From NCBI GenBank assembly GCA_945921365.1, contig CAMEKL010000025.1, forward strand, positions 1 through 6,556: a stretch of 6,556 nucleotides of DNA. Direction: 5' to 3'. The notes under the pieces were generated by a model. The model saw only the letters and a list, made by a program, of their open reading frames with translations. It searched no databases and was not told where the DNA came from. This document shows, piece by piece, positions 1 through 5,446 of this stretch. Each line of letters begins with the position of its first letter. The first letter of the stretch is position 1. This DNA is from an uncultured Bacillota bacterium. GTDB lineage: Bacteria > Bacillota > Clostridia > Christensenellales > UBA1242. The translations under genes were made by a program, and so were the position numbers.

Positions 1-166
1 TTACCTCCCCTTTCCATCCTTACCAAGCGAGTTGGCGGTTTATTTCTGTTGCACTTTCCTTGGAGTCGCCTCCACCGGCAGTTAACCGGCGCCTTTGTTC
101 TGTGGAGCTCGGACTTTCCTCATGCACCTCACTATAAGGGCATGCGACCATCTGGCTAACTAACGC
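1..166 (-). ncRNA. rnpB: RNase P RNA, 5' part (runs off left edge)
   Basis: This is the catalytic RNA of RNase P, which removes 5' leaders from precursor tRNAs. On the minus strand it carries the universal P4-region core GAGGAAAGTCCGAGCTCC (121-104) and the conserved GGAAAGTGCAACAGAAA block (59-43), followed by TAAACCGCC. The GTGCAACAGAAA form and the compact P7-P10 region fit the ancestral class A fold better than the Bacillus class B fold. The 5' end is inferred at about 163-166 from the promoter; the RNA begins near GTTAGCCAGA. The 3' half, including the second P4 strand, lies outside the window. The identification is firm from core motifs; the exact 5' end is inference. Confidence 0.95.
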
Positions 167-170
167 TTAT

Positions 171-198
171 ATTATACGCCAAAAAGAGAAAATGTCAA
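171..198 (-). promoter_or_regulatory. sigma-A promoter of rnpB
   Basis: The minus strand has a perfect TTGACA -35 box (198-193) and a perfect TATAAT -10 box (176-171), separated by 16 bp. Transcription would start at about 163-166, where the RNase P RNA begins. A full consensus pair suits a constitutively abundant RNA. Confidence 0.9.
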
Positions 199-242
199 TA
201 AATGGTTTAGAATAATATAAAATATGTGTTAAACTATTTTAC

Positions 243-959
243 ATGAAAGAGTTTTCGCTTAAAAAAGATATATGGCAAGAGTGTGATGTTTATCCATTTT
301 TGGAATATTTAAAAAGTTTGTCAGGAGATGAAAAGGCTTGCAAGTGGGAAAAACAAATTTTATGCACAAATCTTCCTTGTCTTGCAATTAAGAGTGAGAA
401 ACTTTCAAGAATTGCTTCACAAATAGCAAAATGGAATTATATTTCCTTTTTAGATTTATGGATAACAGAATTTTGGGCATGCTTTTCAATTTTGGGTAGA
501 ATTATCTGCAAAATTAAAGATTTTGAAGTTTTTGAAAAATATTTAAACAAATTTGCAATTTTGTGTGACTGCTGGGCAAGCACAGATTGTTTAAAATTTA
601 ATGTTAACAAAACTAGCGAAGAAAAGTTTTTTGTTTTGGCAAAAAAATATATTAAAAGTGAAAAGCCATTTGTTAGAAGAATTGGAATCAGAATTTTCTT
701 TAAGTTTATAAACAGCGAAAAATTGGAAGAGATTTTTATGCTTTTAAAAAGTTTTAAGGAAGACAAAGACTATTATGTTAATATGGCGCTTGCTTGGTTT
801 GTTTGTGAATCTTTTATTAAGCAAAGAGAAAAGACTTTAAAAATTCTAAAATGTGGCATTTTAAACGATTTTGTGCAGAACAAAACAATCAGTAAATGTA
901 GAGATAGTTTTAGAGTTTCAAAAGCAGATAAAGAAATGCTTATAAGTTTAAGGAGATAG
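243..959 (+). CDS. AlkD-like DNA alkylation repair (HEAT-repeat glycosylase) family protein
   Basis: A 238-residue helical protein of the AlkD/DNA alkylation repair family. Members wrap DNA in HEAT-like repeats and excise bulky or cationic alkylated purines. The family pattern is visible: KWEKQI near 35-40, WASTD at 111-115, VRRIGIRIFF at 144-153, VNMALAWFVCE at 179-189 and the closing QNKTISKCRDSFRVSKADK at 212-230. W111 and D115 are spaced as the Trp109/Asp113 pair of Bacillus cereus AlkD, and W185 falls where its Trp187 would be, so the catalytic cleft looks intact. It has 12 cysteines, unusually many for its size. No Shine-Dalgarno sequence precedes the ATG, although family alignment favours this start. 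It lies divergent from rnpB and 2 nt before rimM, whose ribosome binding site sits in its last codons. Substrate and in vivo role are inferred from the family. Confidence 0.85.
   Translation: MKEFSLKKDIWQECDVYPFLEYLKSLSGDEKACKWEKQILCTNLPCLAIKSEKLSRIASQIAKWNYISFLDLWITEFWACFSILGRIICKIKDFEVFEKYLNKFAILCDCWASTDCLKFNVNKTSEEKFFVLAKKYIKSEKPFVRRIGIRIFFKFINSEKLEEIFMLLKSFKEDKDYYVNMALAWFVCESFIKQREKTLKILKCGILNDFVQNKTISKCRDSFRVSKADKEMLISLRR
951..956 (+). promoter_or_regulatory. Shine-Dalgarno site of rimM inside the upstream gene's end
   Basis: AGGAGA lies 5 nt before the rimM ATG (962) and directly abuts the TAG stop (957-959) of the AlkD-like gene. This fixes the rimM start and suggests translational coupling between the two genes. 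Confidence 0.8.
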
Positions 960-961
960 AG

Positions 962-1459
962 ATGTTAGAAATTGGATATGTTGCTAAGGCACAAGGGATT
1001 AAAGGCGAAATTAAAATTAACTTACACCTTGAAAATGAAAGAATTGCTTCTTTAAAAAGTGTTATAATTGATGGAGAACAGTTTGATATTGAAAAAATTG
1101 AAAGTAGAGTTAATGGCACATTTTTTAAGCTTAAAAATGTGAATGACAGAACAACGGCAGAAAATCTTGCGGGCAAAGAAATTTTTGCAAATGAAGAAGA
1201 GCTTGAAAAATTGAAGGAAAATGAGTTCTATTTTGCTGACCTTATCAGTGCAAATGTTGTTGGAAGAACAACAGGTGAAAATTTTGGAAGAATAGTTGAT
1301 ATTGACCAGTTTGGCTCAGCAGATGTTATTTATGTTAAAAAGGATAATATTGTTTTTTCTCTTCCATTTGTTGACGACATCTTTTTGCAGTTTGATAAAA
1401 TCTCAAAATCGTTCTATGTTGATGAAGAAAAATACAACAATATGAAGATTTTTGACTAA
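962..1459 (+). CDS. rimM: Ribosome maturation factor RimM
   Basis: RimM binds ribosomal protein S19 and the 30S head and assists late 16S rRNA maturation. The 165-residue length is normal. The N-terminal RimM domain (about 2-82) opens with the signature GYVAKAQGIKGEIKI (5-19), which holds the conserved Gly-Lys-Gly. The C-terminal PRC-barrel (about 88-160) shows the expected FYFADLI at 89-95, GRIVDIDQFGSADVIYV at 109-125 and the LPFVDDIF block at 134-141. The start is supported by AGGAGA 5 nt upstream. In most bacteria rimM sits in rpsP-rimM-trmD-rplS. Here neither trmD nor rplS follows, and it is paired with an AlkD-like repair gene, so it has been relocated or separated. No terminator is evident after it. 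Confidence 0.95.
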   Translation: MLEIGYVAKAQGIKGEIKINLHLENERIASLKSVIIDGEQFDIEKIESRVNGTFFKLKNVNDRTTAENLAGKEIFANEEELEKLKENEFYFADLISANVVGRTTGENFGRIVDIDQFGSADVIYVKKDNIVFSLPFVDDIFLQFDKISKSFYVDEEKYNNMKIFD

Positions 1460-1488
1460 GATATTTATATTTTTGTTTACTAAAAACA

Positions 1489-1517
1489 TTGCAAAAGTGA
1501 TGTGTTTTTGCTATAAT
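1489..1517 (+). promoter_or_regulatory. Strong extended -10 promoter of the protease-scpAB operon
   Basis: TTGCAA (1489-1494, five of six consensus positions) and a perfect TATAAT (1512-1517) are 17 bp apart, and the -10 is extended by TG at 1509-1510. The expected transcription start is about 1523-1526, on or within a few bases of the protease ATG at 1526. The mRNA would therefore have almost no 5' leader. Confidence 0.8.
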
Positions 1518-1525
1518 TAAGGGGT

Positions 1526-2188
1526 ATGATAACATATTTATTTAGATCTAATTTAAGCATAAGAGAAATTGCAATTGTTTTTTGTTCATATTTGATTGCA
1601 ATTGTTTTTGCACTTATGCTTCACGAAGTTGCTCACGGTTTTGCTGCATATTTTGCTGGCGACAAAACTGCAAAGGCAGATGGCAGATTAACTCTTAATC
1701 CGCTTAAACATTTAGACCCAATGGGAAGTTTGTGTCTTGTGCTTTTTGGTTTTGGTTGGGCAAAGCCAGTTAGAGTTAATCCGCTGAAATTTAGAAATTT
1801 TAAACGTGATATGGCATTTGTTTCTCTTGCTGGGATTTTTGTTAACCTGCTTATTGCATTTTTCATTTGTCCTGCACTGATGATAAGTGGCTGGCTTTTA
1901 GAAAGTGGAAACTATTTTTATGTTTTTGTTTACTACATTCTATATTTCAGTGTTGTGATAAATATATCACTTGCAGTTTTCAACTTGCTGCCAATTTTTC
2001 CACTTGATGGATTTAATTTTATAAACACATTTTTAAAATATGAAAACAAATTTTCTCAGTTTATGATAAAATATGGGAATATAATTCTCCTAGTTTTATT
2101 TATCACAAGTGCATTTTCATATTTATTCAGTTATGTCATAAATGGAACAATATGGTTGTTCGCACAGTTCTGGGGGCTAATAATATAA
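1526..2188 (+). CDS. Site-2 protease family (M50) intramembrane zinc metalloprotease
   Basis: A 220-residue polytopic membrane protein of the compact bacterial S2P/M50 family (YwhC-like), which cleaves peptide bonds within or near the membrane. The zinc motif HEVAH (H33, E34, H37) lies at the end of the first membrane helix (about 14-32). It is followed by the family blocks DGRLTLNPLKHLDPMGSL (52-69) and GFGWAKPVRVNP (75-86). The third metal ligand is expected at D161 in the PLDG motif (159-162). Further hydrophobic segments lie at about 66-78, 96-119, 132-158 and 184-206. All catalytic residues are present, so the enzyme is probably active; its substrate is unknown. AAGGGG lies only 1 nt before the ATG, too close to act as a normal ribosome binding site, and the promoter places transcription start at the ATG. 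Its stop overlaps the scpA start by one base. Confidence 0.92.
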   Translation: MITYLFRSNLSIREIAIVFCSYLIAIVFALMLHEVAHGFAAYFAGDKTAKADGRLTLNPLKHLDPMGSLCLVLFGFGWAKPVRVNPLKFRNFKRDMAFVSLAGIFVNLLIAFFICPALMISGWLLESGNYFYVFVYYILYFSVVINISLAVFNLLPIFPLDGFNFINTFLKYENKFSQFMIKYGNIILLVLFITSAFSYLFSYVINGTIWLFAQFWGLII

Positions 2189-2949
2189 TGGAAGAAATAA
2201 TTCAGCTTGAAATTGAAAATGAAGATGAATATAGGGTGCACCTAGATAACTTTGATGGGCCACTGGATTTATTGTTGCATTTAATCAAAGAAGCAAAATT
2301 AGATATAACAACAGTCAAACTTTCCGATATAACTGAAAGTTATCTGGAATTTATGAAAGAAATTGACACTGTTGATATGGAAAAGGCAAGCGAGTTTATT
2401 GAAGTTGCTGCAACGCTTCTTGAAATTAAGAGTAAAAAACTTATTCCAAGGCTCGATGATGTTGAGTCTCAAGTTGAAGACACAGAAGGTGACTTGCTAA
2501 AGCGTTTGCAAGAATATAAGCTATTCAAAGAAGCATCTGAAAACCTTAAAACGCTTGAAGATATAAACAGAATGTATAAAGCGCCAGAGCCAGCAGCAAA
2601 TAAATATAAAATCATATTGAAAGATATGAAACTGGATAATCTTCTTGATGCCTTTACAAAAATATTACATAAAGTTCAAATTGAAGAAGCTAAAATTGAA
2701 GAGAAGAAAATTGTCAGAGATAGATTTACTGTTCAAGAGAAGATGGCCGTTATTAAAGACGCAATCTTAATTAAAGATAAAATTGCATTTACAGAACTTT
2801 TTGAAGAAAATATAACGAAAAGTGAAATGATAAACATCTTCCTTGCAATTCTGGAACTTTTAAAACAGCAAGTTATTTCAGTTAAACAGGATAGCATTTT
2901 TGAAGAGATTGAAATTATTAAACACGAAGAAGGAGTAACAAATGAGTGA
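2188..2949 (+). CDS. scpA: Segregation and condensation protein A (kleisin)
   Basis: ScpA is the kleisin subunit that, with ScpB, bridges the SMC heads in the bacterial condensin complex and so helps compact and segregate the chromosome. The 253 residues are typical. The N-terminal SMC-binding region carries NFDGPLDLLLHLIKE (21-35) and KASEFIEVAATLLEIKSKKL (66-85). A charged helical middle follows (about 100-175), then a C-terminal winged helix (about 195-243). I chose the ATG at 2188 over an in-frame ATG at 2152: the shorter form begins near the conserved block, and the longer would overlap the protease by 37 bp. The chosen ATG overlaps the protease stop by one base (TAATG). Only a weak G-run (2172-2176) precedes it, so translation probably depends on coupling. 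Confidence 0.95.
   Translation: MEEIIQLEIENEDEYRVHLDNFDGPLDLLLHLIKEAKLDITTVKLSDITESYLEFMKEIDTVDMEKASEFIEVAATLLEIKSKKLIPRLDDVESQVEDTEGDLLKRLQEYKLFKEASENLKTLEDINRMYKAPEPAANKYKIILKDMKLDNLLDAFTKILHKVQIEEAKIEEKKIVRDRFTVQEKMAVIKDAILIKDKIAFTELFEENITKSEMINIFLAILELLKQQVISVKQDSIFEEIEIIKHEEGVTNE
2930..2935 (+). promoter_or_regulatory. Shine-Dalgarno site of scpB
   Basis: AAGGAG lies within the end of scpA, 6 nt before the scpB ATG at 2942. It confirms a start that overlaps scpA by 8 bp. Confidence 0.75.
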
Positions 2950-3733
2950 TTTAGTTTTAGAAAGCAATTTAGATGAAGTTATTTTGAGCATTTTGTTTGT
3001 TGCTGGTGATGGAATAGATATATCTTTTATGGCAGAAAAACTTGCTCTTGAAATTAGTGAAGTAAATGAAGCTGTTAAAAGGTTGCAAAAAAGGTTCAGT
3101 GGAAATAGTGGAATTCATCTCATTAAATATAATGGAAAAATTCAGCTTTCTTCAAATCCAAACAATGCAACCTACATTGAAGCTGTGCTAAATCCAATAA
3201 GAGAAAGAGCATTAACAAAGGCAACGCTTGAAACTCTTGCAATTGTTGCCTATAAACAACCTATAACAAGGCTTGAAGTTGAGGAGGTTAGAGGTGTTAA
3301 TTCTGACTACACAATTCAAAATCTATTAGACCACAATCTAATTGAAGTTGTTGGCAAAAAAGATGCAGTTGGCAAACCACTTCTTTTTGGAACGACAGAT
3401 GAATTTTTAAAGCGCTTTGGTTTGACTTCTCTTTCTGAACTTCCAAATAATGAAGAACTTATGGATAGGATTAAAACAATTTATGACGACCAAACAAACA
3501 CAGAAAGTTTGTATCGTGAATACGAACTTCCACCAGAAGAAGAAATGAAAAAAGAAATGGCGGAGCGTAAAAACGAACTAACAAAACAAAACGAAGAAAC
3601 AGATGAAAAGATTTCAGACATTGATGATAAAATTAAAAAAGCTCTTGAAAATATTTCTTTCAAACTTCCAGAAGAAGAAATTCCAGATTTTCTTAAAGGG
3701 GAAAAAGAAGAAGACATACAGCATATTTCATAG
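2942..3733 (+). CDS. scpB: Segregation and condensation protein B with long acidic tail
   Basis: ScpB dimerises through winged-helix domains and binds the ScpA middle region in the SMC-ScpAB condensin. The first winged helix spans about 8-85. The second (about 90-165) contains the family signature LETLAIVAYKQPITRLEVEE (96-115), then RGVNSDYTIQNLL and GKPLLFGTTDEFLKRFGL (144-161). The conserved fold ends near residue 170, but the protein runs to 263. The extra 90 or so residues (about 172-263) are highly charged, rich in Glu and Lys, with a probable helix or coiled-coil at 197-235 and a closing FKLPEEEIPDFLKGEKEED stretch. Many ScpB proteins are nearer 190 residues, so this is a long form. It overlaps scpA by 8 bp, consistent with coupled, balanced synthesis, and ends just before a strong hairpin terminator. 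Confidence 0.95.
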   Translation: MSDLVLESNLDEVILSILFVAGDGIDISFMAEKLALEISEVNEAVKRLQKRFSGNSGIHLIKYNGKIQLSSNPNNATYIEAVLNPIRERALTKATLETLAIVAYKQPITRLEVEEVRGVNSDYTIQNLLDHNLIEVVGKKDAVGKPLLFGTTDEFLKRFGLTSLSELPNNEELMDRIKTIYDDQTNTESLYREYELPPEEEMKKEMAERKNELTKQNEETDEKISDIDDKIKKALENISFKLPEEEIPDFLKGEKEEDIQHIS

Positions 3734-3735
3734 AA

Positions 3736-3768
3736 AAAAGCACATTAAAGTTTTAATGTGCTTTTATT
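3736..3768 (+). terminator. Terminator after scpB, potentially bidirectional
   Basis: A perfect 14-bp inverted repeat, AAAAGCACATTAAA (3736-3749) with TTTAATGTGCTTTT (3752-3765), starts 3 nt after the scpB stop. On the plus strand it ends in a short U-rich tract; on the minus strand the A-run at 3734-3739 also gives a U-tract. It can therefore stop transcription from both sides of the convergent junction. The printed two-base loop would open to at least four. Confidence 0.85.
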
Positions 3769-3798
3769 AAGCAAAATTGAGGAATGGATTACTGCAAT

Positions 3799-3827
3799 AA
3801 AAAAAAGAAAAGCAATTTGCTTTTCTT
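3799..3827 (-). terminator. Terminator after rpmF
   Basis: Reading the minus strand, AAGAAAAGCA (3827-3818) pairs with TGCTTTTCTT (3814-3805) across a 3-nt loop, followed by six U (3804-3799). It starts 5 nt beyond the rpmF stop codon. The stem is AT-rich, but its position and U-tract fit an intrinsic terminator for the translation-gene block. Confidence 0.8.
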
Positions 3828-3832
3828 ATTTA

Positions 3833-4030
3833 TTATTTTGATTTTTTATCTTTTTCAAGTTCAATAACTTTCTTTCCGTTATAAGTTCCGCAGTTTTTGC
3901 AAACCTTATGTGGAAGTTTAAGTTCATGACATTCTGGGCAAGCAACCAAAGTTGGAGCACTTGCTTTAAAGTTATTTGAATTTCTTGAATTTCTTCTAGC
4001 TTTTGAAACCTTAGATTTTGGAACTGCCAT
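3833..4030 (-). CDS. rpmF: 50S ribosomal protein L32 (zinc-ribbon form)
   Basis: L32 is a small late-assembly protein of the large ribosomal subunit. The 65 residues begin with the family hallmark MAVPKSKVSKARRNSRNS (1-18). Next comes a zinc ribbon with CxxC pairs at C31/C34 and C44/C47, so this is the zinc-binding form and not a cysteine-free paralogue. A lysine-rich tail ends the protein. The start is fixed by AAGGAG (4043-4038), 7 nt upstream. Only 30 nt separate the ATG from the 3' end of the tRNA-Lys gene, leaving no room for a promoter of its own, so it is probably transcribed with the tRNA. L32 is often found after a YceD/DUF177 gene; that partner is absent here. Confidence 0.97.
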   Translation of the reverse strand: MAVPKSKVSKARRNSRNSNNFKASAPTLVACPECHELKLPHKVCKNCGTYNGKKVIELEKDKKSK

Positions 4031-4060
4031 TGTCTTTCTCCTTTAAAATTTTTACTTTAA

Positions 4061-4137
4061 TGGTGGCTCACCCGGGATTCGAACCCGGGACCCCTTGATT
4101 AAAAGTCAAGTGCTCTAGCCAGCTGAGCTAGTGAACC
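4061..4137 (-). tRNA. tRNA-Lys (UUU anticodon), CCA encoded
   Basis: The 77-nt gene folds completely. The acceptor stem is GGTTCAC/GTGAGCC with one G-U pair, and the D-arm is GCTC/GAGC with a 9-nt loop. The anticodon stem is CTTGA/TCAAG with loop CTTTTAA, the variable loop has 5 nt, and the T-arm is CCGGG-TTCGAAT-CCCGG. Discriminator A and a genomically encoded CCA end it. The anticodon TTT (4103-4101) reads AAA/AAG lysine codons; AAA is heavily used in this AT-rich genome. It lies between rplT and rpmF on the same strand and has its own promoter. Confidence 0.97.
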
Positions 4138-4154
4138 ATTTGTCAACGATTGAT

Positions 4155-4183
4155 ATATTAACACAAACACCAACCGTTGTCAA
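4155..4183 (-). promoter_or_regulatory. Promoter of tRNA-Lys (and probably rpmF)
   Basis: A perfect TTGACA -35 (4183-4178) and TAATAT -10 (4160-4155) are 17 bp apart on the minus strand. Transcription would begin near 4148, about 11 nt before the tRNA. Two further TTGACA copies flank it (4205-4200 and 4146-4141), but neither has a -10 box at proper spacing. Confidence 0.7.
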
Positions 4184-4207
4184 TCTTTTTATCAAAATTT
4201 GTCAAAT

Positions 4208-4564
4208 TTATTTTGCAAGTTTGCTTTTTGCAAGGTTTACAAGACTTGTAAATTCTGCTGGGCTGTTAACAGCAAGATCTGCAAGAACTTTTCTGTTAAG
4301 TTTAACGTCTGCAAGCTTTAAGCCATACATAAATTTTGAATATGAAATTTCGTTTGCGTGGCAACTTGCGTTAATTCTTGCAATCCACAAATTTCTGAAA
4401 TTTCTCTTTTTAAGTCTTCTGCCAATATAAGCATATTGACCGCTCTTCATAACAGCTTCCATAGCTACGCGGTAAAGTTTTGATTTTGAACCACGATAAC
4501 CTTTTGCTGATTTTAAAATTGCTCTACGTTTTTTTAATGCGTTAACACTTCTTTTAATTCTCAT
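4208..4564 (-). CDS. rplT: 50S ribosomal protein L20
   Basis: L20 is a primary binder of 23S rRNA, essential for early 50S assembly, and the autogenous regulator of its own operon in bacteria. The 118 residues match the usual 117-119. The basic N-terminal extension [20 protein letters not shown] (2-21) continues into the family core [20 protein letters not shown] (22-41), then [23 protein letters not shown] (44-66) and the globular C-terminal half that binds rRNA and its mRNA mimic. AAGGAG (4577-4572) sits 7 nt before the ATG and overlaps the rpmI stop codon. No GC-rich terminator follows, so reading into the tRNA-Lys gene 70 nt downstream seems possible. The leader upstream of infC is where L20 would act. 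Confidence 0.98.
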   Translation of the reverse strand: MRIKRSVNALKKRRAILKSAKGYRGSKSKLYRVAMEAVMKSGQYAYIGRRLKKRNFRNLWIARINASCHANEISYSKFMYGLKLADVKLNRKVLADLAVNSPAEFTSLVNLAKSKLAK

Positions 4565-4575
4565 AACGTCTCTCC

Positions 4576-4770
4576 TTATCCTTGAACCATTGTTTTGATG
4601 GTTTTAACTTGTTTGCCACTTAAGAAACCAGCTTTTCTTAAATGTCTTTTTCTCTTTTGTGATTTTTCTGTTAAGAAATGGCCTCTGTTTGCCTTTGCAA
4701 ACTTAACATTTCCTGATTTTGAAACTTTGAATCTTTTCTTTGCTCCACTGTGGGATTTCATTTTAGGCAT
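4576..4770 (-). CDS. rpmI: 50S ribosomal protein L35
   Basis: L35 is a very basic 64-residue large-subunit protein of normal length. It opens with [20 protein letters not shown] (1-20), the family hallmark, and continues with [19 protein letters not shown] (30-48). AAGGAG (4783-4778) lies 7 nt upstream of the ATG, confirming the start. It lies in the classic infC-rpmI-rplT order, 17 nt after infC and 11 nt before rplT, and its last codons carry the rplT ribosome binding site. Confidence 0.98.
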   Translation of the reverse strand: MPKMKSHSGAKKRFKVSKSGNVKFAKANRGHFLTEKSQKRKRHLRKAGFLSGKQVKTIKTMVQG

Positions 4771-4787
4771 AATTTTTCTCCTTCCTT

Positions 4788-5303
4788 TTATTTTTCTTTT
4801 TTAGGTGTAACAATCATAATAACGTTTTTGCCCATGATTTCAGGTTGTTTATCAATAACGCCAAATTCTTCAATAAGCGAAAAGAATTTTTTACAAACTT
4901 CAACTGCATTGTTTGAATATGCCTGTTGCCTTCCTTTCATTCTTAAAACAACTTTAACTTTATTGCCTTCTTTTAAGAACCTAAGGCCGTGTTTTGCCTT
5001 AACTTCAAGGTCATGGTCATCAATTGTCATTGAAAGTTGAATTTCTTTAAGCTCAGTTACTTTTTGGTTTTTCTTTGCTTCCTTTTCTTTTTTTATAGCA
5101 TCAAATTTATATTTGCCATAGTTCATAATTTTACAAACAATTGGATTTGATGATGAGTTTAAACAAACTAAATCTAAACCTTCACTTGATGCAATTGCAT
5201 TTGCTTCTGCAATGCTTTTAACTCCAAGTTGAGTTCCGTCTTCGCCAATCAATCTTACTTCTTCGGCAATGATTTTTTCGTTAATAACAAGTTCTTTAAA
5301 AAT
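4788..5303 (-). CDS. infC: Translation initiation factor IF-3, probable AUU start
   Basis: IF-3 binds the 30S subunit, prevents premature 50S joining and proofreads start codons and initiator tRNA. The protein has the N-domain FKELVINEKIIAEEVRLIGEDGTQLGV and the signature region VCKIMNYGKYKFDAIKKEKEAKKNQK bridging to the linker. The C-domain follows with LSMTIDDHDLEVK, GNKVKVVLRMKGRQQ and a closing GKNVIMIVTPKK. I call the start at ATT 5303-5301, giving 171 residues: GGAGGG (5316-5311) lies 7 nt upstream, and the sequence then begins at the family's usual point. An in-frame ATG at 5318 would add MEGKT, but its G begins the Shine-Dalgarno itself. AUU/AUA/AUC starts in infC are a known autoregulatory device, because IF-3 discriminates against its own start codon. 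The gene heads infC-rpmI-rplT. Confidence 0.93.
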   Translation of the reverse strand: MFKELVINEKIIAEEVRLIGEDGTQLGVKSIAEANAIASSEGLDLVCLNSSSNPIVCKIMNYGKYKFDAIKKEKEAKKNQKVTELKEIQLSMTIDDHDLEVKAKHGLRFLKEGNKVKVVLRMKGRQQAYSNNAVEVCKKFFSLIEEFGVIDKQPEIMGKNVIMIVTPKKEK

Positions 5304-5316
5304 TGTTTTACCCTCC
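5301..5316 (-). promoter_or_regulatory. infC ribosome binding site with AUU start codon
   Basis: GGAGGG (5316-5311), then a 7-nt spacer, then ATT (5303-5301), in frame with IF-3. This is the best Shine-Dalgarno match in the operon. The alternative, AAAGGA (5335-5330), is 11 nt from the ATG at 5318: weaker and too distant. Confidence 0.8.
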
Positions 5317-5318
5317 AT

Positions 5319-5440
5319 TCTTTTATTTTTCCTTTAAAAAAAGGAAACTGCCAGCAGTTCCCATAAATAAAAATTTAAAGAAAAATTTTTAAACACAATC
5401 TGGCGATGCCGACTGGTGAGAAGGGAACTTCTGCTTGAAC
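5319..5440 (-). promoter_or_regulatory. L20-type leader (attenuator) of infC-rpmI-rplT
   Basis: Between the promoter and infC lies a structured leader of about 120 nt. Its 3' part is an intrinsic terminator (5362-5336). Its 5' part contains GTTCCC (5428-5423), preceded by GCAGAA, which can pair with the terminator's GGGAAC arm and, after a bulged GAA, its TGC, giving a competing long-range fold. In Firmicutes such leaders mimic the L20 site on 23S rRNA, and excess L20 causes premature termination. Layout and operon match that class. The exact L20 contacts cannot be shown from sequence alone. Confidence 0.8.
5336..5362 (-). terminator. Leader terminator upstream of infC
   Basis: On the minus strand GGGAACTGC (5362-5354) pairs with GCAGTTTCC (5351-5343), with one G-U pair. 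The two-base gap would open to a tetraloop with eight stem pairs. Seven U (5342-5336) follow. It lies about 20 nt before infC, so it must act as a conditional attenuator, since the operon has to be expressed. Confidence 0.85.
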
Positions 5441-5446
5441 GGTGTT

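Noticed and set aside
1482..1509. AAAAACA/TGTTTTT inverted repeat as a rimM terminator
   Set aside because: Only 7 bp, nearly all A/T, with a 14-nt loop, and it overlaps the protease promoter; not a credible terminator.
2152..2187. Longer scpA beginning at ATG 2152
   Set aside because: It would add 12 unconserved residues and overlap the protease by 37 bp; the ATG at 2188 gives the TAATG junction and a normal ScpA length.
4141..4205. Three TTGACA repeats read on the minus strand as an operator array
   Set aside because: One is the -35 of the tRNA promoter; the other two have irregular spacing (22 and 37 nt) and no extended shared flank, so chance in AT-rich DNA is enough.
4191..4207. AAATTT inverted repeat after rplT as a terminator
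   Set aside because: Six A/T-only pairs, no GC content and no U-tract after the hairpin.
4131..4430. Plus-strand open frame across the tRNA edge and rplT
   Set aside because: It is antisense to rplT and starts inside the tRNA gene; no ribosome binding site or protein family pattern.
5316..5318. ATG as start of infC
   Set aside because: It is in frame but overlaps the GGAGGG Shine-Dalgarno, and the ATT codon at 5303 has ideal spacing and fits the IF-3 family N-terminus.
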